DNA of 64,000 bases from Lacticigenium naphthae DSM 19658 (GTDB lineage Bacteria > Bacillota > Bacilli > Lactobacillales > Carnobacteriaceae_A): the NCBI RefSeq assembly GCF_000425865.1, contig NZ_AUEG01000001.1, positions 186,001-250,000 on the forward strand, given 5' to 3'. The position numbers and the translations under genes were made by a program. Shown here in pieces: positions 8,984 to 16,954 of this stretch. The notes under the pieces were generated by a model. That model ran no database searches, was not told where the DNA came from, and worked only from the letters and a program-made list of their open reading frames with translations. The stretch's first letter is position 1. The number at the start of each line of letters is the position of its first letter.

Positions 8984-10381
8984 TTAAGCCTTTTCCCCCT
9001 TTGTAAATCTTTTTATATTATGCTTGACATTATCTTTGAAATCTTCTCCACGTTCTTCAAAATCATCATATTGATCCCAGCTTGCGCAAGCTGGGGAAAG
9101 CAAAACTACATCGCCTGGTTCGCTATTCGCAAAAGCGATGTCAACAGCCTCGGCAATGGTTTCAACTTCAAATATCTTCTGAATATTTGCATTTTTAGCT
9201 AATTCAATTAATTTGCTTTTTGATTCCCCAAAAGCAATCACAATTTTTACATGATCACTCATACTTCTTTCAAGAGATTCAAAAACATCTCCTCTATCTA
9301 ATCCACCTACTAATAATATAACAGGGGCAGTAAAAGATTCTAGAGCTGTTATTGTAGAGGTTTCATTTGTTGCTTTAGAGTCATTATAAAATCTCACTTT
9401 ATTATATTCAGCAACGAATTCCATTCGATGAGAAACACCATAAAAATTTTGAATAACATTGACTATACTATTGTTGTCTAATCCCTTTATTTTTGCTACA
9501 GCGATAGATGCGAGAACATTTTCCAAATTATGTTTTCCAGGTAATTTGATTAATTGGACATCCATTATCTTTTCTTCTTTATAATAAATATAATTCCCTT
9601 TAATATAAACTCCTTCGATAGCTTCCTTTTTTCTCGAAAAAGGTACTAATCTGGCTTTAGATTCTTTAATCAGCTCATTGAGCTCTTCTTGGTCTGCATT
9701 AAAAATCAAACAATCAGTTTCAGTTTGATTTTGTGTGATTTTCATTTTAGCTTGAACATATTCTTTTCTAGAATTATGATAATCTAAATGAGCTGAAGTA
9801 ATATTCGTTATTATAGCTATTTCAGGTTTTAATTGGTCAACCCCCATTAGCTGAAAACTGGATAATTCCATAATAACATCATCTTGTTCTTTTGCTATTT
9901 GGGCAATTATAGTGGCTGGGATACCAATATTTCCAGCAGAATAAGCTTTGCCTTTTTTTCTTTCGGCGTTTAATAAATCAGTCACTAAAGTAGTTACCGT
10001 TGTTTTCCCATTTGTCCCTGTTATTCCTACAATTGGTGCTTCTAAAACTTGAAAAGCAATCTCTACATCTGTAAAAATAGGCAGGTTTAATTCCCGAGCC
10101 CTTTGTACCATTTTATTCTCATACGGAATTCCTGGGTTTTTCACTATACAGTTAAAGCTATCATCTAGTAAATCAATAGGATGATATCCTGTAATCAACT
10201 GTATGTTTGCTTCTTCTAATTCTTTTTTTACAACTTCATCATCAATTTCTTTTAAATCATTGATTATTACTTTTGCTCCCAATTTTTTCAGAAGCAACGC
10301 TGCATTGAAACCTGTTTTTGCTAACCCTAATACTAATATTTTTTTATTTTCATATTTCTTTGTGTATTTCAAAACACTCAT
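8984..10381 (-). CDS. murD: UDP-N-acetylmuramoyl-L-alanine:D-glutamate ligase MurD
   Basis: Cytoplasmic ATP-dependent Mur ligase that adds D-glutamate to UDP-MurNAc-L-Ala. The ATP-binding motif GITGTNGKTT is at about residues 119-128, the Mur-ligase middle-domain residues are in ITSAHLDYHNS, and the C-terminal domain contains YNDSKATN and LLVGGLDRGD. Length 465 is slightly longer than average but within range. It lies 123 bases downstream of mraY, and an intrinsic terminator stands in that gap, so its transcription must come from read-through or from a promoter I could not identify with confidence. murG follows closely. Confidence 0.97.
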   Translation of the reverse strand: MSVLKYTKKYENKKILVLGLAKTGFNAALLLKKLGAKVIINDLKEIDDEVVKKELEEANIQLITGYHPIDLLDDSFNCIVKNPGIPYENKMVQRARELNLPIFTDVEIAFQVLEAPIVGITGTNGKTTVTTLVTDLLNAERKKGKAYSAGNIGIPATIIAQIAKEQDDVIMELSSFQLMGVDQLKPEIAIITNITSAHLDYHNSRKEYVQAKMKITQNQTETDCLIFNADQEELNELIKESKARLVPFSRKKEAIEGVYIKGNYIYYKEEKIMDVQLIKLPGKHNLENVLASIAVAKIKGLDNNSIVNVIQNFYGVSHRMEFVAEYNKVRFYNDSKATNETSTITALESFTAPVILLVGGLDRGDVFESLERSMSDHVKIVIAFGESKSKLIELAKNANIQKIFEVETIAEAVDIAFANSEPGDVVLLSPACASWDQYDDFEERGEDFKDNVKHNIKRFTKGEKA

Positions 10382-10468
10382 CCTTTTTTTCTCTATTCCT
10401 TACAGCATCCAATACAGTTAAGTTTACTATAAACTGACGCTTTAATCCTTTTTTTTTGTTATATTTAT

Positions 10469-10499
10469 CAAAAAAAGACTGAGAAAAAATTCTCAGTCT
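10469..10499 (-). terminator. Intrinsic terminator between mraY and murD
   Basis: A perfect 9-base stem GACTGAGAA / TTCTCAGTC (10477-10485 and 10490-10498) with a 4-base loop is followed on the minus strand by seven T. It lies right after the mraY stop codon and before murD, splitting the dcw cluster into two transcription blocks unless it is partly read through. Confidence 0.85.
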
Positions 10500-10504
10500 G
10501 TTAA

Positions 10505-11470
10505 TTAAAATATAATGAGATACAAAATAGAACTTATCAATCCAATTCCCCAAAAAGTAAACACTATTTTTTGTTCACTCCAGCCACTCATCTCAAAGTG
10601 GTGATGAATGGGACTCATTTTGAATACACGTTTTTTCCTTATTTTCATTGAACCTACCTGAATTATCACACTTGCAGTCTCCATAACAAATATGAACCCG
10701 ATTAGTAACAATGACCATTCTCGTTCTAGTAATATTGAGATAGTTGCCAATCCACCCCCGAGTGCGAGCGAACCTACATCACCCATAAATATTTGCGCTG
10801 GTTTTTTATTGTAAAATAAGAAAGCCAAAAGCCCACCGATAATAGATAAGCTCAATAGTAAGACTGAGTATTCTTCTTGCTCCCATGCTATGAATGCATA
10901 GGTTGAGTAAGCAATTAGTGCTGTTCCGGTCGCTAAACCATCCAGTCCATCTGTTAAGTTTACAGCATTAGAAAATCCAACTATCCATATGATGATGAAG
11001 ATAAAATAGAGTAATGGATTATTTAGGATCTCTAGTGCAGGCATAGTCCACTCCCGTTGAAATTCACCGAAGAAGAGGATAGCAGCAAATAAAGCTGCTC
11101 CTAGAATTTGTCCCATCAATTTTTGTAAACTAGTTAAACCTAAGTTTCTTTTCATGACTACTTTTATATAATCGTCTAAGAAGCCTAACATCCCATAAAT
11201 AAATAGAATGAGTAATACTAAAAATAAACTTAAAGAAAAAGCATTAGTGAAAAACGATGTCACAAGAGATATAAGCATAGCACTGATTAAGAATACGACC
11301 CCTCCCATAGTAGGCGTACCACTCTTAACTTGATGCCACTTAGGACCTTCCTCTCTGGTGGTCTGTCCCAATTGTTGTTTTCTGAAATATGAAATTACTT
11401 TTGGTAAGGCTAGAAAAGTTAAAATATAACTAACTGCCACTACTACTATACCGTTTAACAAACTAATCAT
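10505..11470 (-). CDS. mraY: Phospho-N-acetylmuramoyl-pentapeptide transferase MraY
   Basis: Polytopic membrane enzyme that transfers phospho-MurNAc-pentapeptide to undecaprenyl phosphate, making lipid I. About ten hydrophobic segments are visible. The family motifs are present: FLDDYIKVVMKRNLGL with the catalytic acid pair near residue 98, NAVNLTDGLDGLATG near 169-183, FMGDVGSLALGG near 229-240, and MSPIHHHFEMSGW near the C-terminus. Length 321 is normal. It starts 36 bases after the penicillin-binding protein gene and is followed at once by an intrinsic terminator. Confidence 0.97.
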   Translation of the reverse strand: MISLLNGIVVVAVSYILTFLALPKVISYFRKQQLGQTTREEGPKWHQVKSGTPTMGGVVFLISAMLISLVTSFFTNAFSLSLFLVLLILFIYGMLGFLDDYIKVVMKRNLGLTSLQKLMGQILGAALFAAILFFGEFQREWTMPALEILNNPLLYFIFIIIWIVGFSNAVNLTDGLDGLATGTALIAYSTYAFIAWEQEEYSVLLLSLSIIGGLLAFLFYNKKPAQIFMGDVGSLALGGGLATISILLEREWSLLLIGFIFVMETASVIIQVGSMKIRKKRVFKMSPIHHHFEMSGWSEQKIVFTFWGIGLISSILYLIIF

Positions 11471-11506
11471 CTAAAAAAGTTCCTTTCTCTTTAAGTTGTT
11501 CATTTT

Positions 11507-13654
11507 TTATTCCCCGTCTTCATTTTTCAAACTAATTTCTATCTTATCTCCTATTTGAATATGACTTCCAGGTTGAACAGATTGCGTCTGAACAAACCCT
11601 TCTCCATCAATTGCAAAAGGCACCCCCGTAATTTCTTGAACTTTTAGCACGTCATTCTTTGACCAACCGTGTAAATCGGGCATGGTCATAGCACCATCAG
11701 TCAACAAAAACATTGTTTGGTTTTTGTCTATTTTATCATCAGGAAGTGGATACTGTTGCACAATTTTTGTTCCATCCCCAATAATAACATATTCATTTTC
11801 AAAAGTGGATAATTGTTTTTCCATATCCTCTACTAAAAAATCTGTTAACTTGGGCATGTTGATTTCACTCAATTGTTTATCACTATCTTTATCCTGATAT
11901 ATATATTCCAATGCTCGTTTCATTACAGGATTAAATATTTTTTGGACTACATCACTACCATGATATTCGGTTGATTTTAAAGTTGGCTGTTGGACTGTCA
12001 CATATAAAATCACGGATGGATTTTCTGCCGGAGCCATTCCAACAACAGAGTATATATAATTTGAACCGCTAGAATAATATTTCTTTGTTTCTGGATTAAC
12101 TAATTGTGCTGTCCCAGTTTTTGCTGCAATTTCGAATCCCTCTATTTGATATTTCTTGGCTGTCCCATTTTCTCCGTAAACAACTTCTTTTAGGTATTCT
12201 AAAGTTGTTTTGGCAGTTTCTGCACTTATCGGGCTCTCTACTGGAGAAGGATCGGCCTCCTCATTTGTTCCCGTTTGGGATCCATCTATTTTATCTACAA
12301 TGTGAGGCTTAACTAGTGTACCTTCATTTGTAATGGCAGAAAAAGCCTGCAACATTTGAACAACGGATACTGTAAATCCCTGTCCAAATACTGTACTTGC
12401 TTTTTCTAAAGGCCAAGTGTAAGGGTTAGAACCCGTTATCTCAGGTACTTCCATTCCTACTTCTTGAGTAAAGCCAAAAGCATCGAGGTATTCTTTCCAC
12501 GTATCGTAACCCATTTTTTCAACTAAATTGACAAATGCTACGTTACTTGAACGTTGAAGGCCTTCTGAATAAGTGATCGTACCCCAACCACCTCGTTTAA
12601 CATCCCTTACTAACCCTCCACCCTCTATTTCGATACTTCCTGACTCAAAGTATTCATTGGGATTGAATACTCCTTCCTCTATGGCAGCTGCTAAAGTAAC
12701 AACTTTCAAGGTTGAGCCCGGTTCAAAAGCATATTCCGTTAAGAAATTTTGCCACGTTTGAGCAATTCCTTCTTTTGTCGTCGCGTTAAATGTAGGTCTT
12801 TGTGAAGCAGCCAAGATTGCACCTGTCTTAGCATCCATAAGAGTGGCAGTCATTATTTCAGGACTATTTTCCTCATTCACTTTTGTCATTTCATTTTCTA
12901 ATAACACTTGCAATCGTTTATCGAGAGTTAAATAGATATCGTTACCATCTTTAGCTTCGGTAATATTCATCTCCCCATTCGGAAGTGCGTAACCAAACCG
13001 ATCTTTTTGATAATTCACCGATCCATCATTTCCGGCTAAAACATCCTCAAATGCTTTTTCTAAGCCCATTACCCCTTCTAATCCTTGTTTTTCTTGGTTT
13101 GTCTGAGCCAATCCAACTAAATGAGAAGCAAATGTACCATTCGGGTATAATCGGGTTTGTTTTTCTTCAAAAAATATACCAGGTAACTGTTCTTCTTCAA
13201 TTTGAGACATTGTATCATAAGACAAATTATTTCCGGCGGATCCGAATTCAACTTGGACCACATTTTTAGTTTGCAATCTACTTGCAATTTCTTCCTCGGT
13301 CAGGGAAAGATATTGCGCCAAAATACGAGCTGATTCTTGTTTATCCATAATGTGTTGCGGAACTTTAGAATTTTCAGACCACTCATCGGTTAAAACTGCA
13401 AAAATTTTATAAGAAGAAGCGTCCATAGCAATCGGATTTCCATTTCTATCATAAATGGTTCCTCGTTTTGCCTGTAGGACGCTACTTTTTGTATACAACT
13501 TATTCACATTTTGTATGAGATCTTTTCCAGCTATTTCACCTTTGACCATTATGTAAGAAATTCTTCCCAAGAACAAACCGAATAAAACTATAGTAATTAG
13601 AAATAAAAATACGGAAATAACTTTTCGGTTTAAAAATGGATTTTTTGTTTTCAT
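11507..13654 (-). CDS. Division-specific class B penicillin-binding protein (FtsI/Pbp2x type) with PASTA domains
   Basis: Septal peptidoglycan transpeptidase. It has a short cytoplasmic tail, one transmembrane segment at about 12-34, and the PBP dimerisation domain from about residue 60 (RGTIYDRNG). In the transpeptidase domain the catalytic motif STLK is at 314-317, SSN at 369-371 and KTGTA at 512-516. Two C-terminal PASTA repeats follow (about 595-650 and 652-713), as in Pbp2x of streptococci and PBP1 of Staphylococcus. Its ATG overlaps the ftsL stop by 4 bases, so translation is probably coupled. mraY follows. The length of 715 matches this subfamily. Confidence 0.95.
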   Translation of the reverse strand: MKTKNPFLNRKVISVFLFLITIVLFGLFLGRISYIMVKGEIAGKDLIQNVNKLYTKSSVLQAKRGTIYDRNGNPIAMDASSYKIFAVLTDEWSENSKVPQHIMDKQESARILAQYLSLTEEEIASRLQTKNVVQVEFGSAGNNLSYDTMSQIEEEQLPGIFFEEKQTRLYPNGTFASHLVGLAQTNQEKQGLEGVMGLEKAFEDVLAGNDGSVNYQKDRFGYALPNGEMNITEAKDGNDIYLTLDKRLQVLLENEMTKVNEENSPEIMTATLMDAKTGAILAASQRPTFNATTKEGIAQTWQNFLTEYAFEPGSTLKVVTLAAAIEEGVFNPNEYFESGSIEIEGGGLVRDVKRGGWGTITYSEGLQRSSNVAFVNLVEKMGYDTWKEYLDAFGFTQEVGMEVPEITGSNPYTWPLEKASTVFGQGFTVSVVQMLQAFSAITNEGTLVKPHIVDKIDGSQTGTNEEADPSPVESPISAETAKTTLEYLKEVVYGENGTAKKYQIEGFEIAAKTGTAQLVNPETKKYYSSGSNYIYSVVGMAPAENPSVILYVTVQQPTLKSTEYHGSDVVQKIFNPVMKRALEYIYQDKDSDKQLSEINMPKLTDFLVEDMEKQLSTFENEYVIIGDGTKIVQQYPLPDDKIDKNQTMFLLTDGAMTMPDLHGWSKNDVLKVQEITGVPFAIDGEGFVQTQSVQPGSHIQIGDKIEISLKNEDGE

Positions 13655-14034
13655 TTCTGTACATTCCTCACGTTTTGTTCGTTCATTAGTAATCCGGCCG
13701 ACTCTGCTATTTCTAGTACTCTATCATAACGAGACAACTCTTGAACCTTTTGTTCTAAGTTTTCATTTTTTACAGATACTTGTGTAATTTCTTGTTTTAC
13801 ATCCTGAACTTCACGGTTCACAGAATTCACTTCAAAACCAGAGTTCACCGTTAAAATTGCTAGACCAAAGACTAAAAATGACATTATACTCATCAAACTT
13901 TTTTCAAATTTTGTCCATGATATTTTCCTAGGTTCACGCCTTGTAATCTGTTTTTTTTCTTTTTGGGGTTGCGTAGGGGGAACGATTTGAGGTTGAATAT
14001 TTCCATAGTATTTTGTCTGGCTTTCTAAAGGCAT
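13651..14034 (-). CDS. ftsL: Cell division protein FtsL
   Basis: Small bitopic division protein that works with DivIB and DivIC to activate the septal wall synthase. It has a proline/basic N-terminal tail (to about 40), a single transmembrane helix (about 47-67, IMSFLVFGLAILTVN), then a leucine-zipper-like extracytoplasmic coiled coil (REVQDVKQEITQVSVKNENL). Sequence conservation is low in this family, and the call rests on topology, length (127) and position between rsmH and the penicillin-binding protein gene. The 4-base overlap with the downstream gene indicates tight coupling. Confidence 0.9.
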   Translation of the reverse strand: MPLESQTKYYGNIQPQIVPPTQPQKEKKQITRREPRKISWTKFEKSLMSIMSFLVFGLAILTVNSGFEVNSVNREVQDVKQEITQVSVKNENLEQKVQELSRYDRVLEIAESAGLLMNEQNVRNVQK

Positions 14035-14049
14035 ATTACTCTTCCTTTC

Positions 14050-15009
14050 CTACGTTTCATCTACTTTGTTTTTTTCAACTATTCTAAGTTTTGCACTGCG
14101 GGCTCTGTTGTTTTTTTCTAACTCTTCAGTTGAAGCAACAATTGGTTTCTTATTAATCAATTTTAATAAGGGGACTTCTTCTTCAGAAGGAAGAATAGGC
14201 AAACCTCTTGGCACTTCTTTTTTTTGGGAATATTCTTTAAATATATTTTTGACAATGCGATCTTCCAATGAATGGAAAGTGATTATACTGATCCTTCCAC
14301 CCGGTGCTAACATCTCGATTGCTTGTTCTAATGAGTCCTCTAAGGCACCCAGTTCGTCATTTACAGCGATTCTCAATGCTTGAAAAGTCCGTTTAGCAGG
14401 ATGCCCTCCTTTGCGTCTAGCAAAAGCAGGAATCGCATCCTTGATAATTTCTACTAATTGGTCGGTTGTTTCTATAATATTATTTTCTCGATATTTTTCT
14501 ATTTTCCGAGCAATTTGTTTAGAAAATTTCTCTTCTCCATATCTAAAAAATATTTTCACTAATTCTGAATAATCCCATTCGTTCACAATAGTTTTCGCAT
14601 CAAGTAATTGACTAGTATCCATTCTCATATCTAATGTTGCATTTTTATGATAACTAAATCCTCTTTCAGCTTCATCTAATTGAGGAGAAGAGACCCCTAA
14701 GTCATAAAGAAAACCATCAACTTCAAATACTCCTCTGTTGTTTAATTCCTTTTTGATATTTCTGAAATTTGATTGAATTAAGCTTATTTCTTGTTTATTA
14801 ATGTTTTCACTCAGAATAATTTCTGCATGTTTTATGGCTGATTCATCTTGATCAAATGCATAAAGATGTCCATGATTCAGATTTTTTAAGATTAATTGTG
14901 AATGTCCTGCCCCTCCCATGGTACAATCCACATAAATTCCATCTTCTTTTATATTTAATCCATCCACAGTTTCTGTTAAAAGTACTGTTTCATGTACAAA
15001 TTCATTCAT
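14050..15009 (-). CDS. rsmH: 16S rRNA (cytosine1402-N4)-methyltransferase RsmH
   Basis: SAM-dependent methyltransferase (also called MraW) that methylates N4 of C1402 in the 16S rRNA decoding centre. The SAM motif [12 protein letters not shown] lies at about residues 28-39, with further family segments [34 protein letters not shown] and [12 protein letters not shown]. Length 319 is normal. It lies 19 bases downstream of mraZ and 16 bases upstream of ftsL, the standard first steps of the dcw operon. MraZ regulates this transcript in other bacteria. Confidence 0.97.
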   Translation of the reverse strand: MNEFVHETVLLTETVDGLNIKEDGIYVDCTMGGAGHSQLILKNLNHGHLYAFDQDESAIKHAEIILSENINKQEISLIQSNFRNIKKELNNRGVFEVDGFLYDLGVSSPQLDEAERGFSYHKNATLDMRMDTSQLLDAKTIVNEWDYSELVKIFFRYGEEKFSKQIARKIEKYRENNIIETTDQLVEIIKDAIPAFARRKGGHPAKRTFQALRIAVNDELGALEDSLEQAIEMLAPGGRISIITFHSLEDRIVKNIFKEYSQKKEVPRGLPILPSEEEVPLLKLINKKPIVASTEELEKNNRARSAKLRIVEKNKVDET

Positions 15010-15028
15010 TAGTTAACTCCTCACTTTT

Positions 15029-15460
15029 TTATAATCCAAAATCGATCATATCTTCTGCAAATTCTTCAAATGATTCTTCAGCAGTACTAGCATATGTTTC
15101 CCATCGTTCTTCGCTCCAAATTTCAAATCTCTGGGATACACCAATAACTACACAATTTTTTTCAAGTTTAGCATAGTCTCTTAGAGTTTGAGGTATATTC
15201 ACTCGCCCTTGTTTGTCTAATTCACATTCTGTTGCAGCAGAATAAAAGAAACGTGCAAAACTCCTTGTTTCTTTTTTTGCTAAAGGCAACTGATTAATTT
15301 TATCTTGTAAAACTGACCATTGTTTTTGAGGATAACCGAACAAACAGCCATCTAATCCTCTAGTTACTATAAAACTTTCGCCTAAGTCATCTCTAAATTT
15401 TGAGGGGATAATTAGTCGACCTTTTGCATCCATATTATGTTTATATTCACCTAGTAGCAA
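15029..15460 (-). CDS. mraZ: Transcriptional regulator MraZ
   Basis: DNA-binding regulator of the dcw operon built from two SpoVT-AbrB-like halves. The duplicated DxxGRxxxP motif is visible as DAKGRLIIP near residue 11 and DKQGRVNIP near 82. Length 143 is normal. The start is a TTG at 15460, giving the classic N-terminus [22 protein letters not shown] lies about 8 bases upstream, and no in-frame ATG gives a complete first domain. Directly upstream is a triple GTGG repeat that fits an MraZ operator, so autoregulation is likely. It is the first gene of the cluster. Confidence 0.96.
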   Translation of the reverse strand: MLLGEYKHNMDAKGRLIIPSKFRDDLGESFIVTRGLDGCLFGYPQKQWSVLQDKINQLPLAKKETRSFARFFYSAATECELDKQGRVNIPQTLRDYAKLEKNCVVIGVSQRFEIWSEERWETYASTAEESFEEFAEDMIDFGL

Positions 15461-15500
15461 AGAGTCGTCCCCCTTTCATCCTTTAGATATTAACAGTCTA

Positions 15501-15534
15501 CCATAATCCCCCACTTTCTACCACACTTCTCCAC
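15501..15534 (-). promoter_or_regulatory. Probable MraZ operator: GTGG repeated every 10 bases
   Basis: On the minus strand GTGG occurs at 15531-15534, 15521-15524 and 15511-15514, each exactly 10 bases apart, with ATGG one further turn on at 15501-15504. MraZ is known to bind short TGG/GTGG direct repeats about one helical turn apart upstream of its own gene. The repeats lie 41-74 bases upstream of the mraZ TTG. No convincing -10/-35 pair could be assigned around it. Confidence 0.82.
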
Positions 15535-15543
15535 AAAAATGGC

Positions 15544-15577
15544 AAAAAAAATAAACCGCTAACATACGCGGCTTATT
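15544..15577 (-). terminator. Terminator after the DUF3397 gene
   Basis: The stem AATAAgCCGC / GCGGtTTATT with a short loop is followed on the minus strand by eight T. It separates the DUF3397 gene from mraZ, so the dcw operon starts fresh at mraZ. Confidence 0.8.
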
Positions 15578-15584
15578 CCTTAAA

Positions 15585-15980
15585 CTAAAAATTAATTAAC
15601 GCGCCAACTGGTTTAAAACCAAGAATAATATAGGCGACAAAATAAATAATGAAACCGTACCTCCACCAAATATGGAAAAAATGAACGAGACTGAGGTCCC
15701 TTTTTTTCCTTGCAAGTTGAACCGTTAGGAAGAAACCTGCAAAAAGATGAATAAGTAAAGATACTAAGAACCAATTTTGACTATAAAAATTAATTGTGAA
15801 AAAATATATATTTAGAAGTAAGTAAGGAAGAAGAAAATCAACTAAACGAAAGCTTCTTTGCTGATTTTTCATTAATCTTTTTATTGGTCTGTTTAAGAAA
15901 AGCAAAAGTACTATAGGCAAAAAATAAAGAGCTACATATTCTATTCCTATTGAAATCTGAAAATTATTCATAGCTGACAC
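15585..15980 (-). CDS. DUF3397 family membrane protein
   Basis: Small integral membrane protein, 131 residues, with four hydrophobic segments (about 9-29, 44-63, 68-88, 105-127) separated by short basic loops such as NRPIKRLMKNQQR and QLARKKRD. It resembles the DUF3397 family, found beside mraZ in many Bacilli; no function is established. The position between rpmF and mraZ fits that family well. Terminators on both sides suggest an independent transcript. Two in-frame ATGs at the 5' end (M1 and M4) are possible starts. The family name is from memory and should be confirmed by a profile search. Confidence 0.75.
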   Translation of the reverse strand: MSAMNNFQISIGIEYVALYFLPIVLLLFLNRPIKRLMKNQQRSFRLVDFLLPYLLLNIYFFTINFYSQNWFLVSLLIHLFAGFFLTVQLARKKRDLSLVHFFHIWWRYGFIIYFVAYIILGFKPVGALINF

Positions 15981-16020
15981 CCTTTTATAGTTGATGGTTT
16001 AAGTGTACGCTAATTTCATC

Positions 16021-16064
16021 AAAAAAAAAGCTTTTTTGACCCTAGGTGTCAAAAAAGCTTTTTT
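16021..16064. terminator. Long terminator hairpin between rpmF and the DUF3397 gene
   Basis: A near-perfect inverted repeat: AAAAAAGCTTTTTTGAC on one side and GTCAAAAAAGCTTTTTT on the other, with a CCTAGGT-type loop. It carries A/T runs on both flanks and so could stop transcription from either side. It probably terminates the yceD-rpmF transcript. Confidence 0.8.
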
Positions 16065-16082
16065 ACATATGCAATTAAAGAA

Positions 16083-16262
16083 TTATACTTCTTTATTCAC
16101 TACTTCTTTACCTGCATAATGGCCACATGATCCACATACATGGTGATTTTTTTTCATTTCTCCACAATTAGGACAAGCGCTCATGTTTGGCATATCTAAT
16201 TTAATATGTCCACGACGTTTAGCTTTTTTAGCTGTAGAAGTTCTTCTTGCTGGTACTGCCAT
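16083..16262 (-). CDS. rpmF: 50S ribosomal protein L32, zinc-binding form
   Basis: Structural protein of the large ribosomal subunit. The basic N-terminus [16 protein letters not shown] and the four-cysteine zinc ribbon CPNC...CGSC (residues about 30-46) mark the zinc-containing (C+) form. The start at 16262 is preferred because AAGGAGGTG lies 6 bases before it and gives the canonical MAVPARR beginning; an in-frame ATG three codons upstream overlaps that site. It follows yceD by 47 bases; the yceD-rpmF pair is conserved across bacteria. Confidence 0.96.
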   Translation of the reverse strand: MAVPARRTSTAKKAKRRGHIKLDMPNMSACPNCGEMKKNHHVCGSCGHYAGKEVVNKEV

Positions 16263-16309
16263 TCTATACACCTCCTTAAAAGGTTTATTAAAATTATTGA
16301 AAATATAGT

Positions 16310-16873
16310 TTACTGTTCCTCTTCTTGAGTGAATAATGATTTCAAAGCAGAAAACCGTGGATCTCCTTCTTCTGATAAATGATTTTTCACACTATTCTCA
16401 TATTCTTCTTCCGGAACGACTTTCCAATCATTACCACTCGGCATTTCTTTACTGTCCAATTCTTCTTGAGTATAAACTTGGAAAGGCAAAGCTGCGATGA
16501 CGTTATCTGTAATGATAGGTATTAAGTCTAACATATCTTTTTCTAATTCAATAACAATATCTTCATCAGAAAAGAGTTCTGCTTTTTCTTCTGAACCAGT
16601 CGGTAAATAAATTTCATCAATAACAAAATCCATTTCAAAAGGAACAGGATTCAAAGATCTCGAAGAAGGTAACACTAAATGAGCATGTACATTTAAATAT
16701 AAAGAGTAGAAATCTTTTTCTACAGTAATGAGTCCTTTTATTTTCAATGGTTTTGCACTCAGAATTTGAGAGGTTTTTTCTTTTAATTCTTTTTCGAGAT
16801 TTACCTCACCTTCAACAGGTAAGCCTTCATCTTGATATTTCTTTAATTCATTTAAAGCCCATTTCAATTTCAT
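16310..16873 (-). CDS. yceD: YceD/DUF177 family protein
   Basis: Conserved DUF177 protein (YlbN in Bacillus), about 187 residues. Family members are encoded with rpmF and are associated with 23S rRNA accumulation in plants and bacteria, but the molecular role is unclear. The ATG at 16873 is chosen because AGGAG lies 8 bases before it and the protein then starts [15 protein letters not shown] as in homologues; the longer frame to 16930 adds residues with no ribosome site. Typical segments are visible: [19 protein letters not shown] and [16 protein letters not shown]. The family's usual cysteines are absent. A consensus promoter stands directly upstream. Confidence 0.9.
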   Translation of the reverse strand: MKLKWALNELKKYQDEGLPVEGEVNLEKELKEKTSQILSAKPLKIKGLITVEKDFYSLYLNVHAHLVLPSSRSLNPVPFEMDFVIDEIYLPTGSEEKAELFSDEDIVIELEKDMLDLIPIITDNVIAALPFQVYTQEELDSKEMPSGNDWKVVPEEEYENSVKNHLSEEGDPRFSALKSLFTQEEEQ

Positions 16874-16901
16874 AGTCTTCACTCCTAAAGCAACAAAATT
16901 T

Positions 16902-16930
16902 ATTATACCGATGATGAAAAAGTTTGTCAA
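16902..16930 (-). promoter_or_regulatory. Consensus sigma-A promoter of yceD-rpmF
   Basis: On the minus strand a perfect TTGACA (16925-16930) and a perfect TATAAT (16902-16907) are separated by exactly 17 bases. The predicted start lies near 16895, just before the ribosome site of yceD. It is the strongest promoter match I found in the window, as expected for a ribosomal protein transcript. Confidence 0.9.
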
Positions 16931-16954
16931 TGTATTTTACATGACAGTTCATTT

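Noticed and set aside
10350-10553. Minus-strand 67-codon frame across the mraY-murD gap
   Set aside because: It runs out of frame through the mraY end, the terminator and the murD start, has no ribosome site, and its translation looks random.
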